Shown here one piece after another: positions 55,451 to 64,000 of a stretch of DNA of 64,000 nt (within the stretch, counting starts at the first letter, position 1; each line of letters starts with the position of its first letter). Both the position numbers and the translations under genes were made by a program. This DNA is from Microbacterium sp. W4I4 (GTDB lineage: Bacteria; Actinomycetota; Actinomycetes; Actinomycetales; Microbacteriaceae). The stretch spans positions 124,001 through 188,000 of the forward strand of contig NZ_JAUSXT010000001.1 of NCBI RefSeq assembly GCF_030816235.1, written 5' to 3'. The notes beneath the pieces were generated by a model. That model ran no database searches. It had not been told where the DNA came from and saw only the letters and a list, made by a program, of their open reading frames with translations.

Positions 55451-55503
55451 TTCCGCGTCCTGGCCCAACGGATGCGCATCACGACCAGACGGGCTTGCTC
55501 ATA

Positions 55504-55521
55504 TGCGCACTCGCGTGCGCG
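55504..55521. promoter_or_regulatory. Candidate operator of the deoxyribose operon
   Basis: Inverted repeat TGCGCAC-n4-GTGCGCG (6 of 7 paired), overlapping a perfect GTGCGCGCAC palindrome (55515-55524). It covers the -35 region of the likely promoter, whose -10 TAAGCT is at 55538-55543. Placement suits repression by the SorC-family regulator encoded next. Confidence 0.45.
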
Positions 55522-55563
55522 CACGTCGGCAGACTCCTAAGCTGGACGCGGAAGGAGGATGCC

Positions 55564-56499
55564 GTGGATGACGAACTGCTGATGGTCCGTGTCGCCGAGC
55601 TCTCGTACGACGAGAACAAGACGCAGGACGAGATCGGCGCGCTTCTCGGCATCTCCCGCTGGAAGGTCGGCCGGCTGCTGGTGCAGGCTCGCGAGCGCGG
55701 CATCGTGCGCATCGAGATAGTGCACCCCCGTGCCCGTCGCCTGGGTGCGGAGCGGGCTCTCATCGAGCGCTTCGGCCTGAAGGACGCCATCGTCGTCCCC
55801 GCACCGGATGACCCCGGCGCAGTCCTGGAGCGCGTCGCACGTGCGGCGGCGGACATGCTCACCGCACTGCGTCCGGTTCCCCGAACGCTCGCAGTCAGCT
55901 GGGGTCGCACTCTGACGGCCATCGCCGATGCGCTGCCCGATGGCTGGGCGCACGGCGTGACCGTCGTGCAGGCCAACGGGGGCGTGAGCCTCAACCGCCG
56001 CTCGGGAGGTGCGGCGTCCGTCGCCGTCACCACCGCCCAGCGCGGCTCCGGACAGGCCGTCCTGCTGCCCAGCCCCGCGATCCTGGAGCGCGTCGAGACC
56101 AAGCAGGCCATCGAGTCCGATCGCACGGTCGCAGGGATCCTCGACCAGGCGGCCCATGCCGACACGCTGCTGTTCACCGCCGGACCGTGCGATCCGGGAT
56201 CCGCGCATGTCGAGAACGGCTACCTGACCGTCGACGACATCGCCGAGCTCGCCCGCCGCGGAGCCGTGGGCGACGTGCTCGGCCGCTACATCGATGCGGA
56301 CGGCAACATCGTCGATCCCCACCTGGACGCCCGCACCGTGGGCGTCTCCCTCGCCCAGGTGCGCTCCGCACCCCGATCCATCTTCGTCAGCGCCGGCGCC
56401 GCGAAGCACGACATCGCGCGTACAGTCGTCAGCACCGGGCTGTGCAGCGTTCTGGTGACTGACGAATCCACAGCACGAGCACTCTTGGAGGAGATGTGA
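55564..56499 (+). CDS. deoR: SorC/DeoR-type sugar-binding transcriptional regulator
   Basis: 311 residues from GTG 55564, which has GGAAGGAGG 5-6 nt upstream; the longer frame to 55495 would include the operator. N-terminal helix-turn-helix NKTQDEIGALLGISRWKVGRLLVQARERGIV, then a sugar-phosphate-binding domain (LAVSWGRTLTAIADAL, GGVSLN, LLFTAGPCD). The family includes B. subtilis DeoR, which senses deoxyribose-5-phosphate. Its stop codon overlaps deoC (GTGA), so it most likely controls this operon. Confidence 0.88.
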   Translation: MDDELLMVRVAELSYDENKTQDEIGALLGISRWKVGRLLVQARERGIVRIEIVHPRARRLGAERALIERFGLKDAIVVPAPDDPGAVLERVARAAADMLTALRPVPRTLAVSWGRTLTAIADALPDGWAHGVTVVQANGGVSLNRRSGGAASVAVTTAQRGSGQAVLLPSPAILERVETKQAIESDRTVAGILDQAAHADTLLFTAGPCDPGSAHVENGYLTVDDIAELARRGAVGDVLGRYIDADGNIVDPHLDARTVGVSLAQVRSAPRSIFVSAGAAKHDIARTVVSTGLCSVLVTDESTARALLEEM

Positions 56500-57497
56500 C
56501 GACCACAGAACTGATGCGGCGCAACGCCGTCGACGTGCTGGGCGGTGAGCCCGACGACGCGACCCTGCGCCGATTCCTGCACGGACTTCCCGGCGTCGAC
56601 GCCGTGGGCCTCGAACAGCGCGCAGCGGGCCTGGGCACCCGCTCGATCAAGACCACCTCGAAGGCGTGGGCGCTCGACAAGATCATCTCGCTGATCGACC
56701 TCACCACTCTCGAGGGCTCCGACACCGCGGGCAAGGTGCGATCGCTCGTCGCGAAGGCGAAGACCCCGGATGCCTCCGACCCGACCGCCCCGCTGGTCGC
56801 GGCCGTCTGCGTGTACGGCGACATGGTCGGTCACGCCGTCGAGGCGCTGGGTGCCCTCCACGGCGACCCCGATGACGGCCGCATCTCCGTCGCCGCCGTC
56901 GCCACCGCGTTCCCGTCCGGTCGCGCCTCGATCGAGGTCAAGCTGGCGGACACGGCGGATGCCGTCGCCGCCGGAGCCGACGAGATCGACATGGTCATCG
57001 ACCGCGGGGCGTTCCTGGAAGGGCGCTACGGCCTGGTCTTCGACCAGATCGCCCGGGTCAAGGAGGCCTGCCGCCGTGAGGACGGCAGCTACGCCTCGCT
57101 CAAGGTCATCATGGAGACCGGAGAGCTGAACACCTACGACAACATCAGGCGCGCGTCCTGGCTGTCGATCCTGGCCGGCGGCGACTTCATCAAGACCTCG
57201 ACCGGCAAGGTGTCGCCCGCCGCGACCCTGCCCACCACGCTGCTCATGCTCGAGGCCGTGCGCGACTGGCATCGGGCGACGGGAGAGAAGATCGGCGTGA
57301 AGCCGGCCGGCGGCATCCGCTCGTCCAAGGACGCGATCAAGTACCTCGTCACCGTCGCCGAGACCGTGGGCGAGGAATGGCTCCAGCCGCACCTGTTCCG
57401 CTTCGGCGCATCGAGCCTGCTCAACGACGTGCTCCTGCAGCGCCAGAAGCTCACGACCGGCCACTACTCCGGTCCCGACTACGTGACCATCGACTAG
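56496..57497 (+). CDS. deoC: Deoxyribose-phosphate aldolase
   Basis: 333 residues, the longer DeoC type with an N-terminal helical extension (~60 residues). Cleaves 2-deoxyribose-5-phosphate to glyceraldehyde-3-phosphate and acetaldehyde. SLIDLTTLEGSDT, EIDMVIDRG, KVIMETGEL, the Schiff-base lysine motif DFIKTSTGK and GVKPAGGIR are conserved. GTG start overlaps the regulator's stop codon. Acetaldehyde would be removed by the aldehyde dehydrogenase encoded next. Confidence 0.96.
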   Translation: MTTTELMRRNAVDVLGGEPDDATLRRFLHGLPGVDAVGLEQRAAGLGTRSIKTTSKAWALDKIISLIDLTTLEGSDTAGKVRSLVAKAKTPDASDPTAPLVAAVCVYGDMVGHAVEALGALHGDPDDGRISVAAVATAFPSGRASIEVKLADTADAVAAGADEIDMVIDRGAFLEGRYGLVFDQIARVKEACRREDGSYASLKVIMETGELNTYDNIRRASWLSILAGGDFIKTSTGKVSPAATLPTTLLMLEAVRDWHRATGEKIGVKPAGGIRSSKDAIKYLVTVAETVGEEWLQPHLFRFGASSLLNDVLLQRQKLTTGHYSGPDYVTID

Positions 57498-57507
57498 GAC
57501 CTCTGAT

Positions 57508-58950
57508 ATGTCATTCCTGGAATACGCTCCCGCACCGGAGTCGAAGGCGATCCTGAACCTCAAGGACAGCTACGGGCTGTTCATTGACGGCGAATTCGTC
57601 GACGGCTCCGGACCCTCGTTCCACACCATCTCGCCCGCGGACGAGAGCCGCATCGCCGAGATCGCCTCGGCATCCGATGAGGATGTCGACCGCGCGGTCG
57701 CCGCTGCACGCCGCGCCCACGGCAAGGTGTGGTCGAAGATGAGCGGCCGCGACCGCGGCAAGTACCTGTTCCGCATCGCCCGCCTCGTGCAGGAGCGCGC
57801 ACGCGAGCTGGCCGTGGCCGAGAGCCTCGACAACGGCAAGCCGATCAAGGAGAGCCGCGACGTGGACGTGCCCCTGGTGGCCGCGTGGTTCTTCTACTAC
57901 GCGGGCTGGGCCGACAAGCTCGACTACGCCGGCCTCGGCGCGAACCCCAAGGCGCTGGGCGTCGCGGGTCAGATCATCCCCTGGAACTTCCCGCTGCTCA
58001 TGCTCGCGTGGAAGATCGCCCCGGCTCTCGCCGCAGGCAACACGGTCGTGCTCAAGCCCGCCGAGACCACGCCGCTGACCGCACTGATCTTCGCGGAGAT
58101 CCTGCAGCAGGCCGACCTGCCCGCCGGTGTCGTGAACATCATCACCGGCGCCGGTGCGTCCGGAGCGACGCTGGTCCGCCACCCCGACGTCGACAAGGTG
58201 GCCTTCACCGGCTCCACCGGCGTCGGTCGCGACATCGCGAAGGCGATCGCGGGCACCGACAAGCGCGTCACACTCGAACTCGGCGGCAAGGCGGCGAACA
58301 TCGTCTTCGATGACGCGCCGATCGACCAGGCCGTCGAGGGCATCGTGAACGGCATCTTCTTCAACCAGGGACATGTGTGCTGCGCGGGCAGCCGCCTGCT
58401 GGTGCAGGAATCGATCCACGACGAGGTCATCGACCGGCTCAAGCATCGCCTGTCCACGCTGCGTCTGGGCGACCCGCTGGACAAGAACACCGACATCGGC
58501 GCCATCAACTCGGCAGCGCAGCTGGCCCGCATCCGCGAGCTCAGCGACATCGGCGAGGCCGAGGGCGCCGAGCGCTGGACCGCCGACTGCGCCATCCCCG
58601 AGAAGGGATTCTGGTTCGCGCCGACCATCTTCACCGGTGTCGAGGCATCGCACCGCATCGCCCGCGACGAGGTGTTCGGCCCGGTGCTGTCGGTGCTGAC
58701 CTTCCGCACGCCCGCCGAGGCGATCGCGAAGGCCAACAACACGCCGTACGGCCTGTCGGCCGGCATCTGGAGCGACAAGGGCTCCCGCATCCTCGCCGTG
58801 GCCGACAAGCTGCGCGCGGGTGTGGTGTGGGCGAACACCTTCAACCGCTTCGACCCGTCGAGCCCGTTCGGCGGGTACAAGGAGTCCGGCTACGGCCGCG
58901 AGGGCGGCCGACACGGCCTGACCGCATACCTGAAGGGGGCATCGGCATGA
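57508..58950 (+). CDS. Aldehyde dehydrogenase (NAD-dependent)
   Basis: 480 residues, complete class. PWNFPLLMLAWKIAPALAAGNTVVLKPAE (cofactor loop), FTGSTGVGRDI, LELGGK (general base Glu), catalytic Cys C291 in FFNQGHVCCAGSR, and EVFGPVL. In this operon the likely substrate is the acetaldehyde released by DeoC, giving acetate; other aldehydes remain possible. Starts 10 nt after deoC. Confidence 0.94.
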   Translation: MSFLEYAPAPESKAILNLKDSYGLFIDGEFVDGSGPSFHTISPADESRIAEIASASDEDVDRAVAAARRAHGKVWSKMSGRDRGKYLFRIARLVQERARELAVAESLDNGKPIKESRDVDVPLVAAWFFYYAGWADKLDYAGLGANPKALGVAGQIIPWNFPLLMLAWKIAPALAAGNTVVLKPAETTPLTALIFAEILQQADLPAGVVNIITGAGASGATLVRHPDVDKVAFTGSTGVGRDIAKAIAGTDKRVTLELGGKAANIVFDDAPIDQAVEGIVNGIFFNQGHVCCAGSRLLVQESIHDEVIDRLKHRLSTLRLGDPLDKNTDIGAINSAAQLARIRELSDIGEAEGAERWTADCAIPEKGFWFAPTIFTGVEASHRIARDEVFGPVLSVLTFRTPAEAIAKANNTPYGLSAGIWSDKGSRILAVADKLRAGVVWANTFNRFDPSSPFGGYKESGYGREGGRHGLTAYLKGASA

Positions 58951-59813
58951 GCCAGCGATTGACTGTTCCGAAGACCTACAAGCTCGCGATCGGCGGGGCG
59001 TTCCCCCGCAGCGAGTCCGGCCGCACCTACGAGGTGCTCTCGAAGAAGGGTGCCTTCCTGGCCAACGCCGCCAAGGCGTCGCGCAAGGATGCCAGGGATG
59101 CCGTCGTCGCCGCGCGCGCGGCGGTGAAGGGCTGGTCGAGTGCCACGGCGTACAACCGCGGGCAGGTGCTGTACCGCGTCGCGGAGATCCTCGAGGGCCG
59201 CCGTGCCCAGTTCATCGATGAGATCGCCCAGCAGGAGGGCGTCAGTGCCGCCGTCGCGGGCGCGCAGGTGGATGCCGCCGTCGACCTGTGGGTCTGGTAC
59301 GCCGGCTGGTGCGACAAGTACACCCAGCTCGCAGGCAACGCCAACCCGGTCGCCGGCCCCTACTTCAACATCTCCGTGCCGGAGCCGACCGGCGTCGTCG
59401 TCGTGGTCGCTCCGCAGGATTCCGCGCTGCTCGGTCTGGTGTCGGTGCTCGCACCGGCGCTGGTCACCGGCAACACGGTCGTGGCCATCGCCAGCGAGCG
59501 GTTCCCGCTCTCGGCGATCAGCTTGGCCGAGGTGCTCGCCACCAGCGATGTGCCCGGGGGTGTCGTGAACGTGCTGACCGGCTCGCCGGCCGAGATCGCA
59601 CCGTGGCTCGCCTCGCACGCCGATGTCAACGCGATCGATCTCGCCGGCGCCGGCGACCTGGACTGGGTCGAGCTGGAGATCGCGGCCGCCGGTACGCTCA
59701 AGCGCGTGCTGCGCCCCGGCAAGGTCTCCAACGGTGCCGTCGAGCAGAGCCTGGATCGCATCACGGCGTTCACCGAGACGAAGACCGTGTGGCACACCAA
59801 GTCGATGCTCTGA
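58947..59813 (+). CDS. Truncated aldehyde-dehydrogenase-like protein (no catalytic Cys)
   Basis: 288 residues. It follows the ALDH fold from KLAIGGAFPRSESGRTYEV through VPEPTGVVVVVAPQDSALLGLVSVLAPALVTGNTVVAI and VPGGVVNVLTGSPAEIAPWLASH. It ends before the catalytic domain: the ELGGK glutamate, the catalytic cysteine and EVFGP are all missing, and the last 60 residues are divergent. ATG overlaps the upstream ALDH stop codon (ATGA). The frame is clean and well coded, so it looks like a maintained non-catalytic partner rather than a decayed gene. Confidence 0.85.
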   Translation: MSQRLTVPKTYKLAIGGAFPRSESGRTYEVLSKKGAFLANAAKASRKDARDAVVAARAAVKGWSSATAYNRGQVLYRVAEILEGRRAQFIDEIAQQEGVSAAVAGAQVDAAVDLWVWYAGWCDKYTQLAGNANPVAGPYFNISVPEPTGVVVVVAPQDSALLGLVSVLAPALVTGNTVVAIASERFPLSAISLAEVLATSDVPGGVVNVLTGSPAEIAPWLASHADVNAIDLAGAGDLDWVELEIAAAGTLKRVLRPGKVSNGAVEQSLDRITAFTETKTVWHTKSML

Positions 59814-59830
59814 CGTGCCTCTGATGCGCG

Positions 59831-59864
59831 AGGGCCCGGTTCCGCTGATGGCGGACCGGGCCCT
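59831..59864 (+). terminator. Terminator of the deoxyribose operon
   Basis: Stem of 9 + 5 bp (59831-59845 with 59851-59864) with one bulged T and a 5-nt loop, followed by TCCT. Confidence 0.75.
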
Positions 59865-59963
59865 TCCTCATGCGCGCCAATACGGCCCGGTGTCGGTGCG
59901 GGCGGTTAGGCTCGATTGACGGCATAGGACCCCGCCTGGCCGCTCGCTTCGAGGAGGACGCGC

Positions 59964-61232
<1,269 letters not shown>

Positions 61233-61292
61233 GTCCACAGGTCGTCGCGGGAGCCCCTCGACGGCGATCTTCGGTCGTGCCAACATGATGCC

Positions 61293-62429
61293 ATGAGCAC
61301 TGTGCAGCACCGAGGTGCGGAGATGGGCGAGGATTCCAGCGCTGAACCTCTCGCGACACGATTGTTGGCGGCGCTCGTTTCCGCGATGGAGCTGTATTCC
61401 GTCGAACTCGGCACCCGCCACGGGCTGTACGAAGCGCTTCGCGATCTTGGACCGATCTCCAGCACTGAGCTGGCACGTGCGTGTCATGTCGATCAGCGAT
61501 ACCTCCGAGAGTGGCTCGAGCAGCAGGCAACCTCAGGGTTGATCGACGTGGCCGCCGCGGGCGATACCTCGACCCGTCGGTACGCGCTCAGTCAGGGACA
61601 GGCATCCGTGCTCGTAGACCCGGAGAGCCCATACGCGATGGCCGCGGCTGCGGCGTTCCTGCACGGTCTCGGCAACGCCTTCGACGCCGTCGCCGATGAT
61701 TTCGTCCACGGCGACGGGGTGAGCTACGCCGCGTTCGGACCCTCGGTCCGGCACGCCATCGCAGCACTGAACCGACCGTCGTTCGCCCGCGACCTCGGAA
61801 CGTGGGTCGCGGCGATGCCGGACATCGATGTACAGGAGCGCGCACAGCGAACAGTGATCATCGACGCCGGTTGCGGGACGGGATGGTCCACGCTCGCGCT
61901 CGCTCGCGAGTTCCCGATGGCGACGGTGATCGGGATGGACCTCGATGAGGAGTCCATCGCCGACGCGGAGACCCGGCTCACCCAGGTCGCCGAAACCGAT
62001 GCCGCACTCGCGTCAAGGGTGCGATTCGTGCGTGCCGACGCGGGTGACCCCGTCGCACTTCATGCGATCGCACCTGACGGTGCGGCGCTCATCACCGTGT
62101 TCGAGGCGCTTCACGACATGAACAGACCAGCCGCCGTGTTGGCGGCGCTGGGGACGGCGCTTGCCGATGGCGGTGCCATTCTCGTCGGCGACGAGAAGGT
62201 GGCCGACGAGTTCACGCCGAACGGCGACCAGCTGGAGCGGCTCAATTATGCCTTCAGCGTGCTGCACTGTCTGCCCGCCACGATCGCCGAGGGGCCGGGC
62301 GAAGCCAACGGAACAGTGCTTCGACCCGCCACCGTCCGCCGGTGGGCAACGCAGGCCGGACTCAGCCGGGTCACTGATCTCGACATCGAGAACGACCTCT
62401 GGCGCTTCTACCGGATAGACCGGGGCTGA
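61293..62429 (+). CDS. Winged-helix class I SAM-dependent methyltransferase (Rv2258c-like)
   Basis: 378 residues. N-terminal winged helix used as dimerisation/substrate domain (ELGTRHGLYEALRDLGPISSTELARACHVDQRYLREWLEQQATSGLI), then a Rossmann methyltransferase with motif I IIDAGCGTGWSTLALA, motif II VIGMDLDEESI and VRFVRADAGD. Similar architecture to mycobacterial Rv2258c. Substrate unknown. The alternative ATG 61323 is closer to GAGG/GGAG; either is possible. Codon use is slightly less GC-biased than its neighbours, a weak hint of transfer. Confidence 0.85.
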   Translation: MSTVQHRGAEMGEDSSAEPLATRLLAALVSAMELYSVELGTRHGLYEALRDLGPISSTELARACHVDQRYLREWLEQQATSGLIDVAAAGDTSTRRYALSQGQASVLVDPESPYAMAAAAAFLHGLGNAFDAVADDFVHGDGVSYAAFGPSVRHAIAALNRPSFARDLGTWVAAMPDIDVQERAQRTVIIDAGCGTGWSTLALAREFPMATVIGMDLDEESIADAETRLTQVAETDAALASRVRFVRADAGDPVALHAIAPDGAALITVFEALHDMNRPAAVLAALGTALADGGAILVGDEKVADEFTPNGDQLERLNYAFSVLHCLPATIAEGPGEANGTVLRPATVRRWATQAGLSRVTDLDIENDLWRFYRIDRG

Positions 62430-62441
62430 GTCGACAGCAGG

Positions 62442-64000
62442 TCAGTCGTCCAGACCGCGCCTCGTCAGGAGCGGGGCGATCTCGGCATCCCGGCCCCGGA
62501 AGTCGCGGTAGGCGTCCAGCGGATCCTTCGAACCACCGACTCCCAGCAGGCGCCGGCGGAAGCGGTCGCCGTTCTCGCGCGTGAGGCCTCCGTTCTCACG
62601 GAACCACTCGACGGTGTCGGCGTCGAGCACCTCGCTCCAGATGTACGAGTAGTAGCCGGCGCTGTACCCGCCCGAGAAGACGTGCGCGAAGTAGGTCGAC
62701 GAGTAGCGGGTCGGCACGAGCGGGTTCGCCAGGCCGATGTCGGCCAGCGCGGATGCTTCGAACCCGGGGACGTCATCGATCGCGGCATCCGGGCCGACGC
62801 GGTGCCAGGCCTGGTCTAGCCACGCGGCGGCCAGGTACTCGCTGGTCGCATGCCCCTGGTCGAACGCCTCGGTGGCGCGCAGCCGCTCCACGATGCCGGC
62901 ATCCAGCGGCTCACCGGTCTCGTGGTGGCGTGCGTAGCTGCTGAGCACCTCGCTCCACAGGATCCACATCTCGTTGACCTGGCTGGGGAACTCCACGAAG
63001 TCGCGGAACACGTTCGTGCCGGCGAAGTGCGGGTAGGTGACCCGTGCGAAGAGCCCGTGCAGGGCATGCCCGAACTCGTGGAACAGGGTGGTCACCTCGT
63101 CGAGGGTGAGCAGTGTCGGCTGCCCGTCACCGGGCTGCGAGACGTTGAGGTTGTTGACGACGACCGGCAGCGTGCCGCGCAGGGCGGACTGGCTGACGAT
63201 CGGGTTCATCCACGCTCCGCCGCGCTTGGAGTCGCGGGTGTACAGATCGAGCACGTACAGTCCCACCTCCGACCCGTCTGCGTCGTGCACCTCGAACACC
63301 CGCGCGCCCGGGTGATACGCGATCAGGTCCTCGCGTTCGGTGAAGGTCACCCCGTACAGACGGCTCGCCGCGAAGAAGACCCCGTCGCGCAGCACCCGCT
63401 CGGCTTCGAACCACGGGCGCAGGGCCGCGGTGTCGATGTCGTAGCGGGCCTGTCGCACCTTCTCGGTGTAGAACGCCCAGTCATGCGCCTGCAGTGCGAA
63501 CGGCTCCGGCTCGGATGCGTCGACGATCTCCTGCAGCGCCACGCGCTCCTGCTCGGCGTTGCGCGCCGACGGAACAGCCAGGTCGCGCAGCATCCGCTCC
63601 ACCGCCTCGGGCGTGCCGGCGGTCTCGTCGGCCGTCACGTATGCGGCGTGCGAGGGGTAGCCGAGCAGCGCCGCGCGCTCGGCGCGCAACCGCACGATCT
63701 CGGTCAGCACGGCACCGTTGTCGTTGGCGTTCCCGCGCGATCCGCGCGACAGCGACGCCTCGAGGATGCGCCGGCGGCTCTCTCGGACGGTCAGGGAGGC
63801 CAGGTACGGGTGGCCGCTGAACAGCGGCAGGCCCACGAGGTGCTTGCCCTCCTCGCCACGATCGGATGCCGCACGGGCGGTCGCACTGAGCTCGCCCGCG
63901 GTAAGACCGTCGAGCTCCGTCACATCGTCGAAGATCACCGCGAGCTCGTTCGTGTCGGTGAGCAGGTTCTTCTCGAACGTCGTGCTCAGGGTCGACAGGC
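62442..64000 (-). CDS. M3 family oligopeptidase / dipeptidyl carboxypeptidase, C-terminal part
   Basis: 518 residues visible; the gene runs off the right end of the window, so the N-terminus is missing. Zinc-binding HEFGH in TLFHEFGHALHGLF, and YAAHH-like substrate residues in the C-terminal HVFSGGYSAGYYSYIWSEVLDADTVEWF, identify M3A peptidases (Dcp/OpdA). Cytoplasmic degradation of short peptides. The frame is open through base 64000. An in-frame GTG at 63938 is inside conserved sequence (NELAVIFDD) and is not the start. Confidence 0.93.
   Translation of the reverse strand, partial: LSTLSTTFEKNLLTDTNELAVIFDDVTELDGLTAGELSATARAASDRGEEGKHLVGLPLFSGHPYLASLTVRESRRRILEASLSRGSRGNANDNGAVLTEIVRLRAERAALLGYPSHAAYVTADETAGTPEAVERMLRDLAVPSARNAEQERVALQEIVDASEPEPFALQAHDWAFYTEKVRQARYDIDTAALRPWFEAERVLRDGVFFAASRLYGVTFTEREDLIAYHPGARVFEVHDADGSEVGLYVLDLYTRDSKRGGAWMNPIVSQSALRGTLPVVVNNLNVSQPGDGQPTLLTLDEVTTLFHEFGHALHGLFARVTYPHFAGTNVFRDFVEFPSQVNEMWILWSEVLSSYARHHETGEPLDAGIVERLRATEAFDQGHATSEYLAAAWLDQAWHRVGPDAAIDDVPGFEASALADIGLANPLVPTRYSSTYFAHVFSGGYSAGYYSYIWSEVLDADTVEWFRENGGLTRENGDRFRRRLLGVGGSKDPLDAYRDFRGRDAEIAPLLTRRGLDD

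Noticed and set aside
58947..59813. Pseudogene of aldehyde dehydrogenase
   Set aside because: The frame is intact, coupled to the upstream gene, and ends cleanly before a terminator; no remnant of the missing catalytic half follows.

Overview
This 64-kb window reads as chromosome of a high-GC actinobacterium of the Microbacteriaceae, most likely Microbacterium or a close relative. The reasons are the strongly GC-biased codon use, the bc1-aa3 respiratory genes in the ctaE-qcrCAB arrangement next to trpD, the actinobacterial proteins RbpA, WhiA, DUF3043 and CtaF, a tandem clpP1-clpP2 pair, and the rpsA / coaE / uvrB / uvrA-uvrC-rapZ-whiA / gap-pgk-tpiA-secG gene order. No gap between genes exceeds about 220 bases. 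I see no insertion sequence, prophage or CRISPR array.

Layout. 0-4.3 kb: the end of hisD, nrdR, pyrD, a DUF3043 membrane protein, an M20 dipeptidase and erpA. 4.3-13.2 kb: respiratory chain, with ctaC-ctaD-ctaF on the plus strand and ctaE-qcrC-qcrA-qcrB on the minus strand, and a rhodanese and a GNAT gene in between. 13.2-17.9 kb: trpD, a PHP-domain protein, a free-standing 5'-3' exonuclease, and rpsA. 18.0-26.8 kb: an accessory block placed between rpsA and coaE. It holds an SDR and an FAD/NAD(P)-binding protein, divergent from a branched-chain-type ABC importer (with its two permeases fused), which is followed by two coupled CMD/AhpD-like proteins. 26.9-30.2 kb: coaE, DUF4126, uvrB. 30.2-40.5 kb: a TfoX-N protein, an OhrR-like MarR regulator divergent from a small zinc-ribbon gene, a MoxR/DUF58 operon, and a nitrate assimilation operon (narK, nasA-like, FAD/[2Fe-2S] protein).

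40.7-51.7 kb: uvrA-uvrC-rapZ, whiA, sodA, then gap-pgk-tpiA and secG-rbpA. 52.0-55.4 kb: divergent tRNA-Gly(TCC) and tRNA-Pro(TGG), trigger factor, clpP1-clpP2. 55.5-59.8 kb: a deoxyribose catabolic operon (SorC/DeoR regulator, deoC, aldehyde dehydrogenase, and a truncated ALDH-like protein). 59.9-64 kb: clpX, a winged-helix methyltransferase and the 3' part of an M3 oligopeptidase.

Cross-cutting signals. (1) Many genes have a -10-like TAnnnT hexamer ending 5-8 nt before the start codon and no Shine-Dalgarno sequence, which suggests leaderless mRNAs. (2) The heptamer GGCATCC/GGATGCC occurs about 90-95 times by my hand count on both strands, far above what base composition predicts, and an inverted pair forms the trigger-factor terminator. 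(3) Candidate operators sit at informative places: DtxR/IdeR-like boxes before ctaC and ctaE, a GlnR-like box before narK, a palindrome over the OhrR-like divergent promoters, and a perfect palindrome over the start of the FAD protein of the accessory block. That block is the best candidate here for an under-described system.
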